Source: CAXXOK01 sp964640955 (GTDB lineage Bacteria; Bacillota; Clostridia; Christensenellales; Aristaeellaceae). Taken from it: a stretch of 64,000 nucleotides of DNA. This document shows positions 8,254-16,683 of this stretch, one piece after another. Below the pieces are notes generated by a model that saw nothing but the letters and a program-made list of their open reading frames with translations, was not told where the DNA came from and searched no databases. A program made the translations under genes and the position numbers. Numbering within the stretch: the stretch's first letter is position 1; every line of letters begins with the position of its first letter. The DNA is taken from assembly GCA_964640955.1 (NCBI GenBank), contig CAZXJI010000002.1, positions 124,001 to 188,000 of the forward strand, given 5' to 3'.

Positions 8254-9819
8254 ATGACGAAGCAATATCTGATGGCGATCGACGCGGGCACCGGCAGCGT
8301 GCGCGCGGTGCTGTTCGACACCCGCGGCGGGCAGCTGGGCTGCGTGCAGCGGGAATGGACGCATCGCGAGGATCCCCGCTACCCCGGCAGCATGGATTTC
8401 GACTGGACGCGCAACTGGGCGCTCGCCGGCGAGTGCGTGCGCGGGGTGCTGGCCGAAACCGGCATCGCCCCGGCGGACATCGCCGCAGTCAGCACCACCT
8501 GCATGCGCGAGGGCATCGTGCTCTACGACGCGCAGGGGAACGAGATCTGGGCCTGCGCCAACGTGGACGCCCGCAGCAACGACGAGGTGGGCGAGCTGAT
8601 CCGTATGGATCCGGCGCTGGAGAAGGAAATCTACGCCGTGTCCGGGCAGACCTACGCGCTGGGCGCGCTGCCCCGCATCCTCTGGGTAAAAAACAAGCTT
8701 CCCGCGCTGTACGAGAAGGTCGCCAAAGTCGGCATGTTCAACGACTGGCTTATTTACCGGCTGACGGGCGTGCTGGCGGTGGAGCCCAGCAACGGAAGCA
8801 CCACCGGCATTTTCGACCTGCGGAAACGCGCGTGGGACACCTCCATTATGCGCAAGGTGGGCCTGAAGGACGACATTTTCCCGCCGACGGTCGAGTGCGG
8901 CGCGGTGGTCGGCCGCGTGAACGCGAAAGGCGCGGCCGATACGGGCCTCGCCCCCGGCACGCTGGTCGTAGCCGGCGGCGGCGATTCCCAGCTGGGCAGC
9001 GTGGGCGTCGGCGTGGTGAACCCCAGGCAGGCCGCGGTTTTTGGCGGCAGCTTCTGGCAATACGAGTTCAACACCGCGAGCGGGCAGACCGATCCCTTGT
9101 GCCGCGTGCGCGTCAATTGCCATGCGGTGCCCGGCATGTGGCAGTACGAGGCGCTCGCCTTTAAGCCCGGCCTGGCGATGCGCTGGTACCGCGACGCCTT
9201 TTGCCGGGAGGAGGTCCGCCGCGCCAAAGAGCTCGGCACCGACCCCTATGCGCTGATGAACGAGGAAGCGGCCAAAATCCCCGCGGGCTCCTACGGCATG
9301 ATGTGCACCTTCAGCGACGTGATGAACTTCATCGCCTGGAAGCACGCCGCCCCCACCTTTACGAATTTCGATTTCGACGCGGAGCGCTTCAATAAATACA
9401 CGTTCTACCGCGCCATCATGGAAAACGCCGCGATGGTGACCAAAGGGCATCTGGAGCTGGTGCGCGAGGCGACCGGCAACGCCCCGGAGGAGATCGTGTT
9501 CGCGGGCGGCGCGAGCAAGGGCGGCGTGTGGTGCCAGATCGTGGCGGACGTGCTGGGCCTGCCGGTGAAGGTGCCGGTCGTCAAGGAGGCGACGGCGCTG
9601 GGCGCGGCGATCCTCGCGGGCTACGGCGCCGGCATCTATTCGGATATCGCCGGGGCCGCCGCCGGGCTGGTGCAATGGGAACGCACCTACCTGCCCGACA
9701 CGGAGAACCATCAGGTGTACGAGGCGATGTACGCGCCTTGGCGCGAGGTGTACCGGGCCCAGCTTACCTTGAGCGACCGCGGTCTGACCCGTTACATGTG
9801 GGTCGCGCCCGGACTGTAG
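8254..9819 (+). CDS. lsrK: LsrK, autoinducer-2 kinase
   Basis: A 521-residue FGGY carbohydrate kinase that matches LsrK closely: N-terminal DAGTGSVRAVLFD, CMREGIVLYD, WACANVDAR, GGGDSQLG, the FAGGASKGG nucleotide segment, VVKEATALGAAI and a C-terminus ending VAPGL as in enterobacterial LsrK. Known role: phosphorylates AI-2 (DPD) in the cytoplasm, trapping it and making the inducer of LsrR. Start ATG with GGAGG upstream. It lies between lsrR and a cupin gene. The specific signature segments make an ordinary xylulose or glycerol kinase unlikely. Confidence 0.93.
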   Translation: MTKQYLMAIDAGTGSVRAVLFDTRGGQLGCVQREWTHREDPRYPGSMDFDWTRNWALAGECVRGVLAETGIAPADIAAVSTTCMREGIVLYDAQGNEIWACANVDARSNDEVGELIRMDPALEKEIYAVSGQTYALGALPRILWVKNKLPALYEKVAKVGMFNDWLIYRLTGVLAVEPSNGSTTGIFDLRKRAWDTSIMRKVGLKDDIFPPTVECGAVVGRVNAKGAADTGLAPGTLVVAGGGDSQLGSVGVGVVNPRQAAVFGGSFWQYEFNTASGQTDPLCRVRVNCHAVPGMWQYEALAFKPGLAMRWYRDAFCREEVRRAKELGTDPYALMNEEAAKIPAGSYGMMCTFSDVMNFIAWKHAAPTFTNFDFDAERFNKYTFYRAIMENAAMVTKGHLELVREATGNAPEEIVFAGGASKGGVWCQIVADVLGLPVKVPVVKEATALGAAILAGYGAGIYSDIAGAAAGLVQWERTYLPDTENHQVYEAMYAPWREVYRAQLTLSDRGLTRYMWVAPGL

Positions 9820-9837
9820 AATTTGGAGGAGAAACGT

Positions 9838-10188
9838 ATGTTCATTATCAACGAGAGCGACCGGGAGTACCGCTTCGGCGACAGCGGCCCGAAGTACCTG
9901 ATGAAGGGGCCGCGCATGAATTTTGCCATCGTTCAGTTTCAGGCGGGGCAGGACTTCAAGGCGCATTATCATAACGTGATGGAAGAGAATTTTTATATCC
10001 TCGAGGGCGAGGTGGATATCGTGGTGGACGGCGTGACGCACCACCTGACCAAGGGGCAGCTGATCCACATCGAGCCTTCCGAGGTGCATTATGTGGTGAA
10101 TCATTCCGACGGGGTCGTGCGCATGATTTCCACGCTGGCCCCGTATATGGACGTCGATAAGGTCGAGCTGGACGACTATCGGGTGTAG
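9838..10188 (+). CDS. Small cupin protein, possible LsrG substitute
   Basis: A 116-residue single-domain cupin. Motif 1 is HYHNVMEENFYILEG (two His and a Glu as metal ligands, then Gly); motif 2 is GQLIHIEPSEVHYVVN (third His). The fold is a metal-binding beta-barrel. I chose the ATG at 9838, with GGAGGA 7 nt upstream, over an in-frame TTG at 9823 that overlaps this site. It is the last gene after lsrR-lsrK, 18 nt from lsrK, so it is co-transcribed with AI-2 processing genes. No LsrG (ABM-fold phospho-AI-2 isomerase) gene is present. A cupin isomerase could fill that step, but this is inference; it may instead bind or sense AI-2. Confidence 0.85.
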   Translation: MFIINESDREYRFGDSGPKYLMKGPRMNFAIVQFQAGQDFKAHYHNVMEENFYILEGEVDIVVDGVTHHLTKGQLIHIEPSEVHYVVNHSDGVVRMISTLAPYMDVDKVELDDYRV

Positions 10189-10227
10189 GGGCCTCCTTTC
10201 AGCCGTCGTTTCGCTTCCGCCGCAGGG

Positions 10228-10254
10228 AAAGCCGCCGTTATAACCGGCGGCTTT
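10228..10254 (+). terminator. Terminator of lsrRK-cupin (copy 1 of a duplicated hairpin)
   Basis: AAAGCCGCCG pairs with CGGCGGCTTT around a TTATAAC loop. The same 24-base core (10231-10254) recurs exactly at 10414-10437. Confidence 0.75.
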
Positions 10255-10285
10255 GGCTGTCAAAAAACTTCGGCAGGCACGCCGC

Positions 10286-10412
10286 CAGCCTGTTCAAAAA
10301 GTCTGAGATGCTAGGAAGCCAGGGTGGCAAGGGGTTGAGCTTACTCGTTCGTAAGTGATACCCCTTGCCATCCCGCAGCTGACAACGCAGATTGGGCTTT
10401 TTCAACAGGCTG
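10286..10412. repeat. 127-bp palindromic element (MITE/REP-like)
   Basis: The ends form an inverted repeat with 15 of 16 matches: CAGCCTGTTCAAAAAG at the left and the complement of CAGCCTGTTGAAAAAG at the right. Nested inside is a second inverted repeat, GGCAAGGGGT/ACCCCTTGCC (about 10326-10369), with a CTTAC/GTAAG core. The whole unit could fold into one long hairpin. There is no coding potential, so if mobile it needs a transposase from elsewhere. It is flanked by the duplicated terminator. Together with its flanks it accounts for most of the 380-bp gap between the cupin and MFS genes. Confidence 0.7.
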
Positions 10413-10413
10413 A

Positions 10414-10437
10414 GCCGCCGTTATAACCGGCGGCTTT
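10414..10437 (+). terminator. Second copy of the cupin terminator hairpin
   Basis: GCCGCCG, loop TTATAAC, CGGCGGC, then TTT: identical over 24 bases to 10231-10254. It directly abuts the right end of the palindromic element. Confidence 0.65.
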
Positions 10438-10507
10438 CCCTGTTCCGTGTGTTTCTTCCCACGAATACCACCATAGTCCGCCGCTGATTTTTATGGAATC
10501 GGCCGTC

Positions 10508-10536
10508 TTGAAATTCGGACGCGCATCCCATACAAT
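10508..10536 (+). promoter_or_regulatory. Promoter of the MFS gene
   Basis: TTGAAA (10508-10513), 17-bp spacer, TACAAT (10531-10536), 32 nt before the ATG. Confidence 0.65.
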
Positions 10537-10568
10537 AAGGCTGTTTCGACGCCGTTGAAGGAGACCTT

Positions 10569-11840
10569 ATGAAAAAGGACGCAAACCGCAACAGCCTGAT
10601 CCGGACAATGTTGCACCTGTCCGGCAATCAGCGCGCCTGCCTGTACACCGAACCGCTCTGGGGCATCCCCTACAACCTGTACCTGCCGTTCGTATCCGTC
10701 TATATGGCGGCGCTCGGCCTGTCGCCGGTGATGATCGGGCTGGTGAGCACGCTCTTTCTGGCGTCGCAGATGGCCTGGGCGCTGGTCAGCGGCGTTTTGA
10801 CCGATAAGCTCGGGCGGCGGCTGACGACGCTGATCTTCGACACGGTCAGCTGGAGCGTGCCCGCGTTTCTGTGGATGCTGGCGCAGGATTACCGCTGGTT
10901 TCTGGTCGCCGCGGCGTTCAACGGCGCCTGGCGCGTGACCGAGACCTCCTGGGGCCTGCTGCTCATCGAGGACGCCCGGCGGGATCAGCTGGTGCACCTG
11001 TATTCCATCATGCACGTGGCCGGGCTGGTCGCCGGTTTCTTCGCGCCCATCGCGTATTTCTTCGTGCAGAAGTACTCGGTCGTGCCCACCATGCGGGTGT
11101 TGTACGGCATCACCTTCGTGATGATGACCACCAAGTTCATCGTATTGTACTTCACCACGACGGAAACCTCCGTGGGGCTTCGGCGCATGGCGGAAACGCG
11201 CGGCGTGAGCCTGCTCAAGCGCCTGTGGGACAGCCGCAGGGTGCTTAAACACATGCTCAAATCCCGCCGCACCATGCTCACCGTCGCCTTCATCGCCTGC
11301 TTCACGGGCTTCAAGGGGGTCAACGACACCTTCTGGCCGCTGCTGGTGACGGAAAAGCTGGGCATCGCCGCGGAAAACCTGTCGCTGTTCTCTACCGTCA
11401 AGACGCTTCTGATGCTGGGCTGTTATTTCTGGATCGTTCCGCGGCTCGACCTGCGCCGCTTCCGCAACCCCGTGCTGCTGGGGCTGTCGCTTTTCGTTCT
11501 GCAGGAGGTGCTGATGCTCGTCATGCCGGAGGGCGCCTATCCGCTGGTCCTGCTGACCGTCGTCATCGAGGCGTTCGCCCTGAGCATGCTCAACCCCCTG
11601 ACCACCTCCCTGCAGATGGTCAACATCGACCGGGAGGAGCGGGCGCGGATGCTGGGTTTCTTCTACGCGCTGTGCATGCTGGTCACCTCGCCGCTGAGCA
11701 CCGTGGCGGGTGTCATGGCGGAGGCCGACCGCTCGCTGCCTTTCGTGCTCAACCTGGCCCTGACCGCCGCCGCGCTGGTCCTCACGCTGCTTTTGTGGCG
11801 CATCGGCCTTCCGTCGGCGAACGAGGAGGAGCAGGCGTAG
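10569..11840 (+). CDS. Major facilitator superfamily transporter
   Basis: A 423-residue membrane protein with about 12 hydrophobic segments in two halves split by a basic cytoplasmic loop (about residues 205-235, KRLWDSRRVLKHMLKSRR). The loop after the second segment carries DKLGRRL, the MFS A-motif remnant. AAGGAG lies before the ATG. It is a single-gene unit with its own promoter. Nothing visible fixes the substrate; there are no enzyme neighbours in an operon. A small-solute or drug exporter is as likely as an importer. Confidence 0.85.
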   Translation: MKKDANRNSLIRTMLHLSGNQRACLYTEPLWGIPYNLYLPFVSVYMAALGLSPVMIGLVSTLFLASQMAWALVSGVLTDKLGRRLTTLIFDTVSWSVPAFLWMLAQDYRWFLVAAAFNGAWRVTETSWGLLLIEDARRDQLVHLYSIMHVAGLVAGFFAPIAYFFVQKYSVVPTMRVLYGITFVMMTTKFIVLYFTTTETSVGLRRMAETRGVSLLKRLWDSRRVLKHMLKSRRTMLTVAFIACFTGFKGVNDTFWPLLVTEKLGIAAENLSLFSTVKTLLMLGCYFWIVPRLDLRRFRNPVLLGLSLFVLQEVLMLVMPEGAYPLVLLTVVIEAFALSMLNPLTTSLQMVNIDREERARMLGFFYALCMLVTSPLSTVAGVMAEADRSLPFVLNLALTAAALVLTLLLWRIGLPSANEEEQA

Positions 11841-12035
11841 GCCGCATCGGCCGGCCGCTTGGAAAGCTTTCTTGTTTTTTCCCTTTCCGCCGAATTTCCT
11901 CCTGCCGTTCCTCCGCCGCTATGTCGCCTTCCTGTTTTCCCTTTCCGCCGCACGCCTCCTCCCCCGCGCCCCGCGCGATTCGCTTGCCCTTGCGGCGGGT
12001 ATAGCATGAGGGAAACGCGAAAGGGGGGCGAGACG

Positions 12036-12716
12036 ATGAAACGTCTGTTGCTTCTTCTCCTGGCGGCGCTCACGCTGCTCACCGGCTGCGCGGCGCAGGA
12101 GACGACGACCGGCGACGCGGCGGCGGATGCCGTAAGCGCGGCGACGCAGGCCCGCTACCGGGAAAACGAGATTACCGAATACCAGGGCGCGCGGCTGGAC
12201 CCGGCCGTGGGCCCGCGGGACAACTCCGTCAGCGGCGTGCAGCACGTGGACATCGACGGCTATACGCTGACCGTGGATGGTTTGACGGACAGGACGGTCA
12301 CGCTCACCTACGACCAGGTGCTTGCGCTGGACGCCTGCGAGCGCTTCATCACGTTGCACTGCGTGGAGGGTTGGGATGCGTCCATCCTGTGGAAGGGCGT
12401 TTTGCTTTCCGACCTCATCGACCTGGCGGGCGCGCAGCCGGAGGCCACGACGGTCATCTTCTCCGCCGTGGACGGCTACACCACGTCGCTGCCGCTTGCG
12501 ACCGTGCGGGACAACGGGCTGATTTTGGCCTACGACGCCAACGGGCTCGCCCTTCCGGACGAGATGGGCTACCCCTTCATCGTCGTGGCGGAGGACAAGC
12601 TCGGCTACAAATGGGCCCGCTGGGTCAACCGCGTCACGCTCAGCGACCGGGAGGATTATCAGGGCTTCTGGGAATCGCGCGGCTTTTCCAACGGCGCGGA
12701 CGTCCCGCAGGAATAA
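12036..12716 (+). CDS. Molybdopterin-binding-domain lipoprotein (sulfite-oxidase-fold)
   Basis: A 226-residue protein with a lipoprotein signal peptide (lipobox LTGC, Cys18) and a single domain of the oxidoreductase molybdopterin-binding family. The segment ITLHCVEGW holds Cys109, in the place of the molybdenum-ligating cysteine; LWKGVLLSDLID and the C-terminal GYKWARWVNRVTL stretch are also typical. Known for the family: a small Mo-cofactor domain anchored outside the cell, often paired with a membrane redox partner, but none is visible here. I chose the ATG at 12036, which follows an AAAGGGGGGCG site and begins a proper signal peptide; the longer frame upstream has neither. PanE-like gene follows after 25 nt. 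Confidence 0.8.
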   Translation: MKRLLLLLLAALTLLTGCAAQETTTGDAAADAVSAATQARYRENEITEYQGARLDPAVGPRDNSVSGVQHVDIDGYTLTVDGLTDRTVTLTYDQVLALDACERFITLHCVEGWDASILWKGVLLSDLIDLAGAQPEATTVIFSAVDGYTTSLPLATVRDNGLILAYDANGLALPDEMGYPFIVVAEDKLGYKWARWVNRVTLSDREDYQGFWESRGFSNGADVPQE

Positions 12717-12741
12717 TACACGCACGGAAGGTTTTGATCGC

Positions 12742-13668
12742 ATGGAGATCCGAACGGTCGCGGTGGTCGGGCTGGGCGCGCTGGGCGTGCTGTTCGGCCA
12801 CCGGCTGGCGCAGCCTATGCCCAAGGGGGACCTGCGCGTCGTCGCGGACGAGGGCCGCGCCGCCCGCTACCGGCGGGACGGCGTATACAGCAACGGGGAA
12901 AAATGCGATTTTCAATACGTCTCGCCGGAGGCGACCGGCACGCCCGCCGACCTGGTGCTGGTCGCGGTCAAGTACGGGCAGCTGGACGAGGCGCTTGCGG
13001 CGGTGCGCAACCAGGTCGGCGCGCACACGCTGATCCTGTCACTGCTCAACGGCATCAGCAGCGAGGATGTAATCGCCGGGGTCTACGGTCGGGAAAAGGT
13101 CGTGGACTGCGTCGCCTACGGCATGGACGCCCTGAAGGAAGGCAACCGATTGACCTACCGCAACATGGGCAAGCTGTGCATCGGCACCCGCCTCGGCGGC
13201 CCGCCGATCGAGCCGGTTTTGCGCGTGGCGCGCTTTTTTGAGCGCGTAAGTTTCCCCTACGAGGTGGACGAGGCCATGGGCAAGCGCATGTGGGGCAAGT
13301 TTATGCTCAACGTGGGCGTCAACCAGACGGTGGCGGTGTTCGGCCCCAACTACGGCGCCATCCAGCGCGAAGGCGCCCAGCGGGACACCATGATCGCCGC
13401 CATGCGGGAGGTCATCGCCCTGTCCCGGCCCGAGGGCGTGAACCTCACCCAGACCGACCTGGATTACTGGCTTCACATCCTGTCCACCCTGAACCCCGAG
13501 GGTAAGCCCTCCATGCGGCAGGACGCGGAGGCGAAGCGTCCGAGCGAGGTGGGGTTGTTCGCGGGCACGGTGATCCGGCTGGGCGAAAAGCACGGGATCG
13601 AAACCCCCGTAAACCGCATGCTGTGGGAACGCGTCGCGGAAATGGAAGCGGGTTATCCGGCGAAATAA
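12742..13668 (+). CDS. Ketopantoate reductase family protein (ApbA/PanE-like)
   Basis: A 308-residue NADPH-dependent 2-dehydropantoate 2-reductase family protein. The N-terminal Rossmann motif is VGLGALGVLFG (about 9-19). KYGQLDEAL and LLNGISSEDVI carry the conserved lysine and Asn-Gly region, and the helical C-terminal domain has KRMWGKFMLNVGVN (second conserved lysine). Canonical role: ketopantoate to pantoate in CoA synthesis. No panB or panC is nearby and family members with other keto-acid substrates are common, so I leave out the symbol. It ends just before a strong terminator. Confidence 0.8.
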   Translation: MEIRTVAVVGLGALGVLFGHRLAQPMPKGDLRVVADEGRAARYRRDGVYSNGEKCDFQYVSPEATGTPADLVLVAVKYGQLDEALAAVRNQVGAHTLILSLLNGISSEDVIAGVYGREKVVDCVAYGMDALKEGNRLTYRNMGKLCIGTRLGGPPIEPVLRVARFFERVSFPYEVDEAMGKRMWGKFMLNVGVNQTVAVFGPNYGAIQREGAQRDTMIAAMREVIALSRPEGVNLTQTDLDYWLHILSTLNPEGKPSMRQDAEAKRPSEVGLFAGTVIRLGEKHGIETPVNRMLWERVAEMEAGYPAK

Positions 13669-13679
13669 GCAAAAAGAAC

Positions 13680-13717
13680 AAAGGAGCCTTCCGCGGCAAA
13701 GCCGCGGGAGGCCCCTT
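13680..13717. terminator. Intrinsic terminator between convergent genes
   Basis: AAGGAGCCTTCCGCGGC pairs with its complement (two mismatches) around an AAA loop, ending CCCCTTTGCG. It serves the PanE-like gene (+) and probably the ABC ATPase (-). Confidence 0.75.
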
Positions 13718-13739
13718 TGCGCTTTCCGACTTGCGCCCG

Positions 13740-14816
13740 TCACAGCAGGTGCGCGCACTCCTTTTCAAAGCCGATGAACGCCTTATCGCCCAATTGATAA
13801 ATCTTCTTGTTCACGGGGCAGTTGTCCGCGATCTTCACCAGCGTGTCGCCGATGCGCACGTGGTAGTTTTGATAGCTGCCCATAAAGCAGCTCAGCTCCA
13901 CCGTGCAGGGCAACAGCCCGCTGTCGCCGATCAGCACGGCTTCCGGGCGCAGCACCACCTTGCAGGGCTTGCCGGGTTCCATGGCGCGCGCGGTTTCCAC
14001 CAGCGCCTCGTGCCCGCCGATGTCCACGCGGCACAGCGAGCCTTCCATGCCCGTCACGGTAGCGCCCAGGAAATTCGCCTCGCCGATGAAATCCGCCACG
14101 AACTCGTCCACCGGATGGTAATAAATCTCCATGGGCGTGCCCGTCTGGGCGATTGCGCCGGCGTTCATGATGATGATGCGGTCGCTGATGGACATGGCCT
14201 CGCTCTGGTCGTGCGTCACGTAGATCGCGGTAATCCCCAGCGTCTGCTGGATGCGGCGAATCTCGGTGCGCATGCTCACGCGCAGCTTGGCGTCCAGGTT
14301 GGACAGCGGCTCGTCGAACAAAAGCACCCCCGGCTCCACCACCAGCGCGCGCGCCAGCGCGATGCGCTGCTGCTGCCCGCCGGAGAGCTGGTTGGTCATG
14401 CGGGCCTCCATGCCTTCCATTTCAACCAGGCTGAGGATATTGTGCACCCTTTCCTCGATCTCCGCCTTGGGCAGCTTGCGCAGCCGCAGGCCGTAGGCCA
14501 CGTTGTCGAACACGTTGTAATGCGGGAACAGGGCGTAGCTCTGGAAAACCATCGCCGAATCCCGCTTGTTGGGCGTCAGCTCGTTGATGGGCTCGTCCCC
14601 CAGGTAGATTTCCCCCTCGTCGGGGCTTTCGAACCCCGCGATCATGCGAAGGGTGGTGGTTTTGCCGCAGCCGCTGGGCCCGAGCAGGGTGACGAACGTG
14701 CCAGGCGCGATATCCAGATCGGCGTCCTTCACGGCGTAAAAATCCTTGCCGGTCTTGGGGTCCTTGTAGATTTTGGATATATGCGAAAGCCGTATACCCT
14801 TGCTGTCCTTAGCCAT
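13740..14816 (-). CDS. ABC importer ATPase, Fe(III)/polyamine class
   Basis: A 358-residue ABC ATPase: Walker A GPSGCGKT (46-53), Q-loop, signature LSGGQQQR, Walker B VLLFDEPLSNLDA, and a C-terminal TOBE-like region from about 285 (KVVLRPEAVLIGD). This is the FbpC/PotA/MalK-type layout. Its ATG overlaps the permease stop by 8 nt. With the fused permease and the binding protein it completes a three-gene importer for an unknown small ligand such as ferric iron, phosphonate or thiamine. Confidence 0.87.
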   Translation of the reverse strand: MAKDSKGIRLSHISKIYKDPKTGKDFYAVKDADLDIAPGTFVTLLGPSGCGKTTTLRMIAGFESPDEGEIYLGDEPINELTPNKRDSAMVFQSYALFPHYNVFDNVAYGLRLRKLPKAEIEERVHNILSLVEMEGMEARMTNQLSGGQQQRIALARALVVEPGVLLFDEPLSNLDAKLRVSMRTEIRRIQQTLGITAIYVTHDQSEAMSISDRIIIMNAGAIAQTGTPMEIYYHPVDEFVADFIGEANFLGATVTGMEGSLCRVDIGGHEALVETARAMEPGKPCKVVLRPEAVLIGDSGLLPCTVELSCFMGSYQNYHVRIGDTLVKIADNCPVNKKIYQLGDKAFIGFEKECAHLL

Positions 14817-16539
14817 TTTTCTCCGCCTCCCTGATCTGCTTGCTGGTGCCGAAATACTTGATAAACAGGTTCATCAGCAGGATCGAGCCGTACACGATCA
14901 GTATCAGGATGGTCGCGTAGGCGCACGCCTCGCCGAACTTGCCCTTCTCCGCGAATTCGTTGATCTGCGTGGTAATCAGCAGATATTTGGGCGTTACCAG
15001 CAGGATAATCGCGCTGATGGCCGTGATGGAGCGGACGAACGTCGTCACCAGGCCGCTGAAAAAGCTGTCCTTGATCAACGGCAGGGTAATGGTCATAAAC
15101 ACCTTGCCGCTGTTCGCCCCCAGGTCGTAGGCGCTCTCCTCGATGGAGCGGTCGATCTGCCGGAGTGCCGATATGCCGCTGCGCGTGCCCACGGGGAGGC
15201 TGCGCACGATGAACACGATCACCAGGATCATGCCGGTTCCGTACAGCCCCTGCAGGATGCCGCTGCCGAACAGGCCGTTGGCAAACCCGCGTATGTAACC
15301 CACGCCCAGCACCGTGCCGGGCACCGCCATCGCCAGCATGCTCACAAACTCGATCAGCGCCTTGGAGCGGAACTTCTTTTTGACCACCAGATAGCTGATG
15401 ATCATGGAGAACAGGGCCGTGATGGGCGCGGCGATGATCGACAGCATGAACGAATCCCGGAACGCCCGCGCCCCGCCGCCGTACTTGAAGATGTACTCGA
15501 AATGCACCAGGCTCAGCGAGTAGTTGCGCCCCCAGAGCTTGAACAGCGCGCCGAAGGGAACGCTTACGTACATCAGCACCACGAACGCGCTGAACAGCGA
15601 GCACAGCAGCGTCAGCGGCCGGGTGACGCTCTTGTCGGCGATCAGCATGCGCTCGCGGCTGGCCTTGCCGGTCAGCGTCGCCACGGTGCGCTTTTCAAGG
15701 TAATATTTCTGAATCAGGAACAACACCAGCGTCAGGCTCAGCAGCACCACGGCCATCGCGGCCGCGCCCTCCTTGTCGTAGGCGCCGGTCACCTGCAGGT
15801 AGATGGTGGTCGCGAGGGTGTCGTAGCTGCCGCCGATGATCATGGGGTTGGCGAAATCCGCCACCGACTCGATGAACGTGACCAGAAACGCGTTGCCCAG
15901 CCCCGGCAAAAGCAGCGGCAGGGTCACGGTGGTGAACACCTTCCAGCGGCCGGCGCCCATATCGCGGGCGGCCTCCTCCAGCGAGGGGTCGATATTGCGC
16001 AAAAGCCCCTTGAGCATCAGGTAGCAGACAGGGAAAAACGTGAGCGTCTGCACGATCGCGATGCCCTTGAGGCCGTAAATCTCACTGTCGTAGATGCCCA
16101 GAAGCGTGCGGGTCACCAGGCCGCTGCGGCCGAACAAAAGGATCATGCTCAGCGACAGCACGAACGGCGGCGACACCACCGGCAGCAGGCTCACCACGTC
16201 GAACAGCTTTTTGACGACGCGGGAGCGCACCCTCATGTATACGTCCACGTAGGCGAACAGAAGCCCGATCAGCATGCTGGCAAACCCGGTGATCATCCCC
16301 AGCGCCAGCGTGTTGGTGAACGCCACGCGGAAGCGCGCCAGGCTCAGCACGCGGTTGAAAACGGCCAGCGTGAAGCCCGTTTCGCGGTTGAAAATACTGT
16401 CCACCAGCAGCGTCGCCAGCGGATAGAGAATGAATAAGAGCAGGAAAATCAGCAGTACGACGATCGTCGATACCATGATGGGGTCTCCGAAGAGCTTTTT
16501 ACGGTCGAGCCGTTTGCCCTGCGACGGCGCTCCAACCAT
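14809..16539 (-). CDS. ABC importer permease, fused two-domain FbpB/ThiP type
   Basis: A 576-residue membrane protein made of two BPD_transp_1 permease domains in one chain, about 12 membrane segments. Each half carries an EAA loop: EEAARDMGAGRWKVF in the first and EESAYDLGANSGKVF in the second. Fused permeases of this size are typical of iron(III), thiamine and 2-aminoethylphosphonate importers. Overlaps the ATPase gene and follows the binding-protein gene across a hairpin. Confidence 0.87.
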   Translation of the reverse strand: MVGAPSQGKRLDRKKLFGDPIMVSTIVVLLIFLLLFILYPLATLLVDSIFNRETGFTLAVFNRVLSLARFRVAFTNTLALGMITGFASMLIGLLFAYVDVYMRVRSRVVKKLFDVVSLLPVVSPPFVLSLSMILLFGRSGLVTRTLLGIYDSEIYGLKGIAIVQTLTFFPVCYLMLKGLLRNIDPSLEEAARDMGAGRWKVFTTVTLPLLLPGLGNAFLVTFIESVADFANPMIIGGSYDTLATTIYLQVTGAYDKEGAAAMAVVLLSLTLVLFLIQKYYLEKRTVATLTGKASRERMLIADKSVTRPLTLLCSLFSAFVVLMYVSVPFGALFKLWGRNYSLSLVHFEYIFKYGGGARAFRDSFMLSIIAAPITALFSMIISYLVVKKKFRSKALIEFVSMLAMAVPGTVLGVGYIRGFANGLFGSGILQGLYGTGMILVIVFIVRSLPVGTRSGISALRQIDRSIEESAYDLGANSGKVFMTITLPLIKDSFFSGLVTTFVRSITAISAIILLVTPKYLLITTQINEFAEKGKFGEACAYATILILIVYGSILLMNLFIKYFGTSKQIREAEKNG

Positions 16540-16626
16540 AGCGGCAACCCCCTTTGTGGAATGAGATTCGGGGCCGTTCTGCGCGCGGGAACGGGTGAAC
16601 GGGTACCCGCGCGGCCGCCGGTAAAA

Positions 16627-16659
16627 GCGGGAGGATGACGCAAGCCGTCATCCTCCGCG
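16627..16659 (-). other. Hairpin between binding-protein and permease genes
   Basis: GCGGGAGGATGACG pairs with CGTCATCCTCCGCGC around a short loop, 25 nt beyond the binding-protein stop. It has no T-run and probably stabilises the binding-protein mRNA while letting some transcription through. Confidence 0.6.
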
Positions 16660-16683
16660 CCTTATGGCCGGTAAACGGTCGGG

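Noticed and set aside
10286..10412. Insertion sequence
   Set aside because: The element has inverted ends but is too short for a transposase and no coding frame is present, so I list it only as a palindromic repeat.
11841..12035. Gene or regulatory element in the gap before the Mo-domain lipoprotein
   Set aside because: The stretch is pyrimidine-rich with a near-repeat of TTTTCCCTTTCCGCCG (11877-11892 and 11935-11950), but no clear promoter, hairpin or start signal. The long frame that crosses it lacks a ribosome site.
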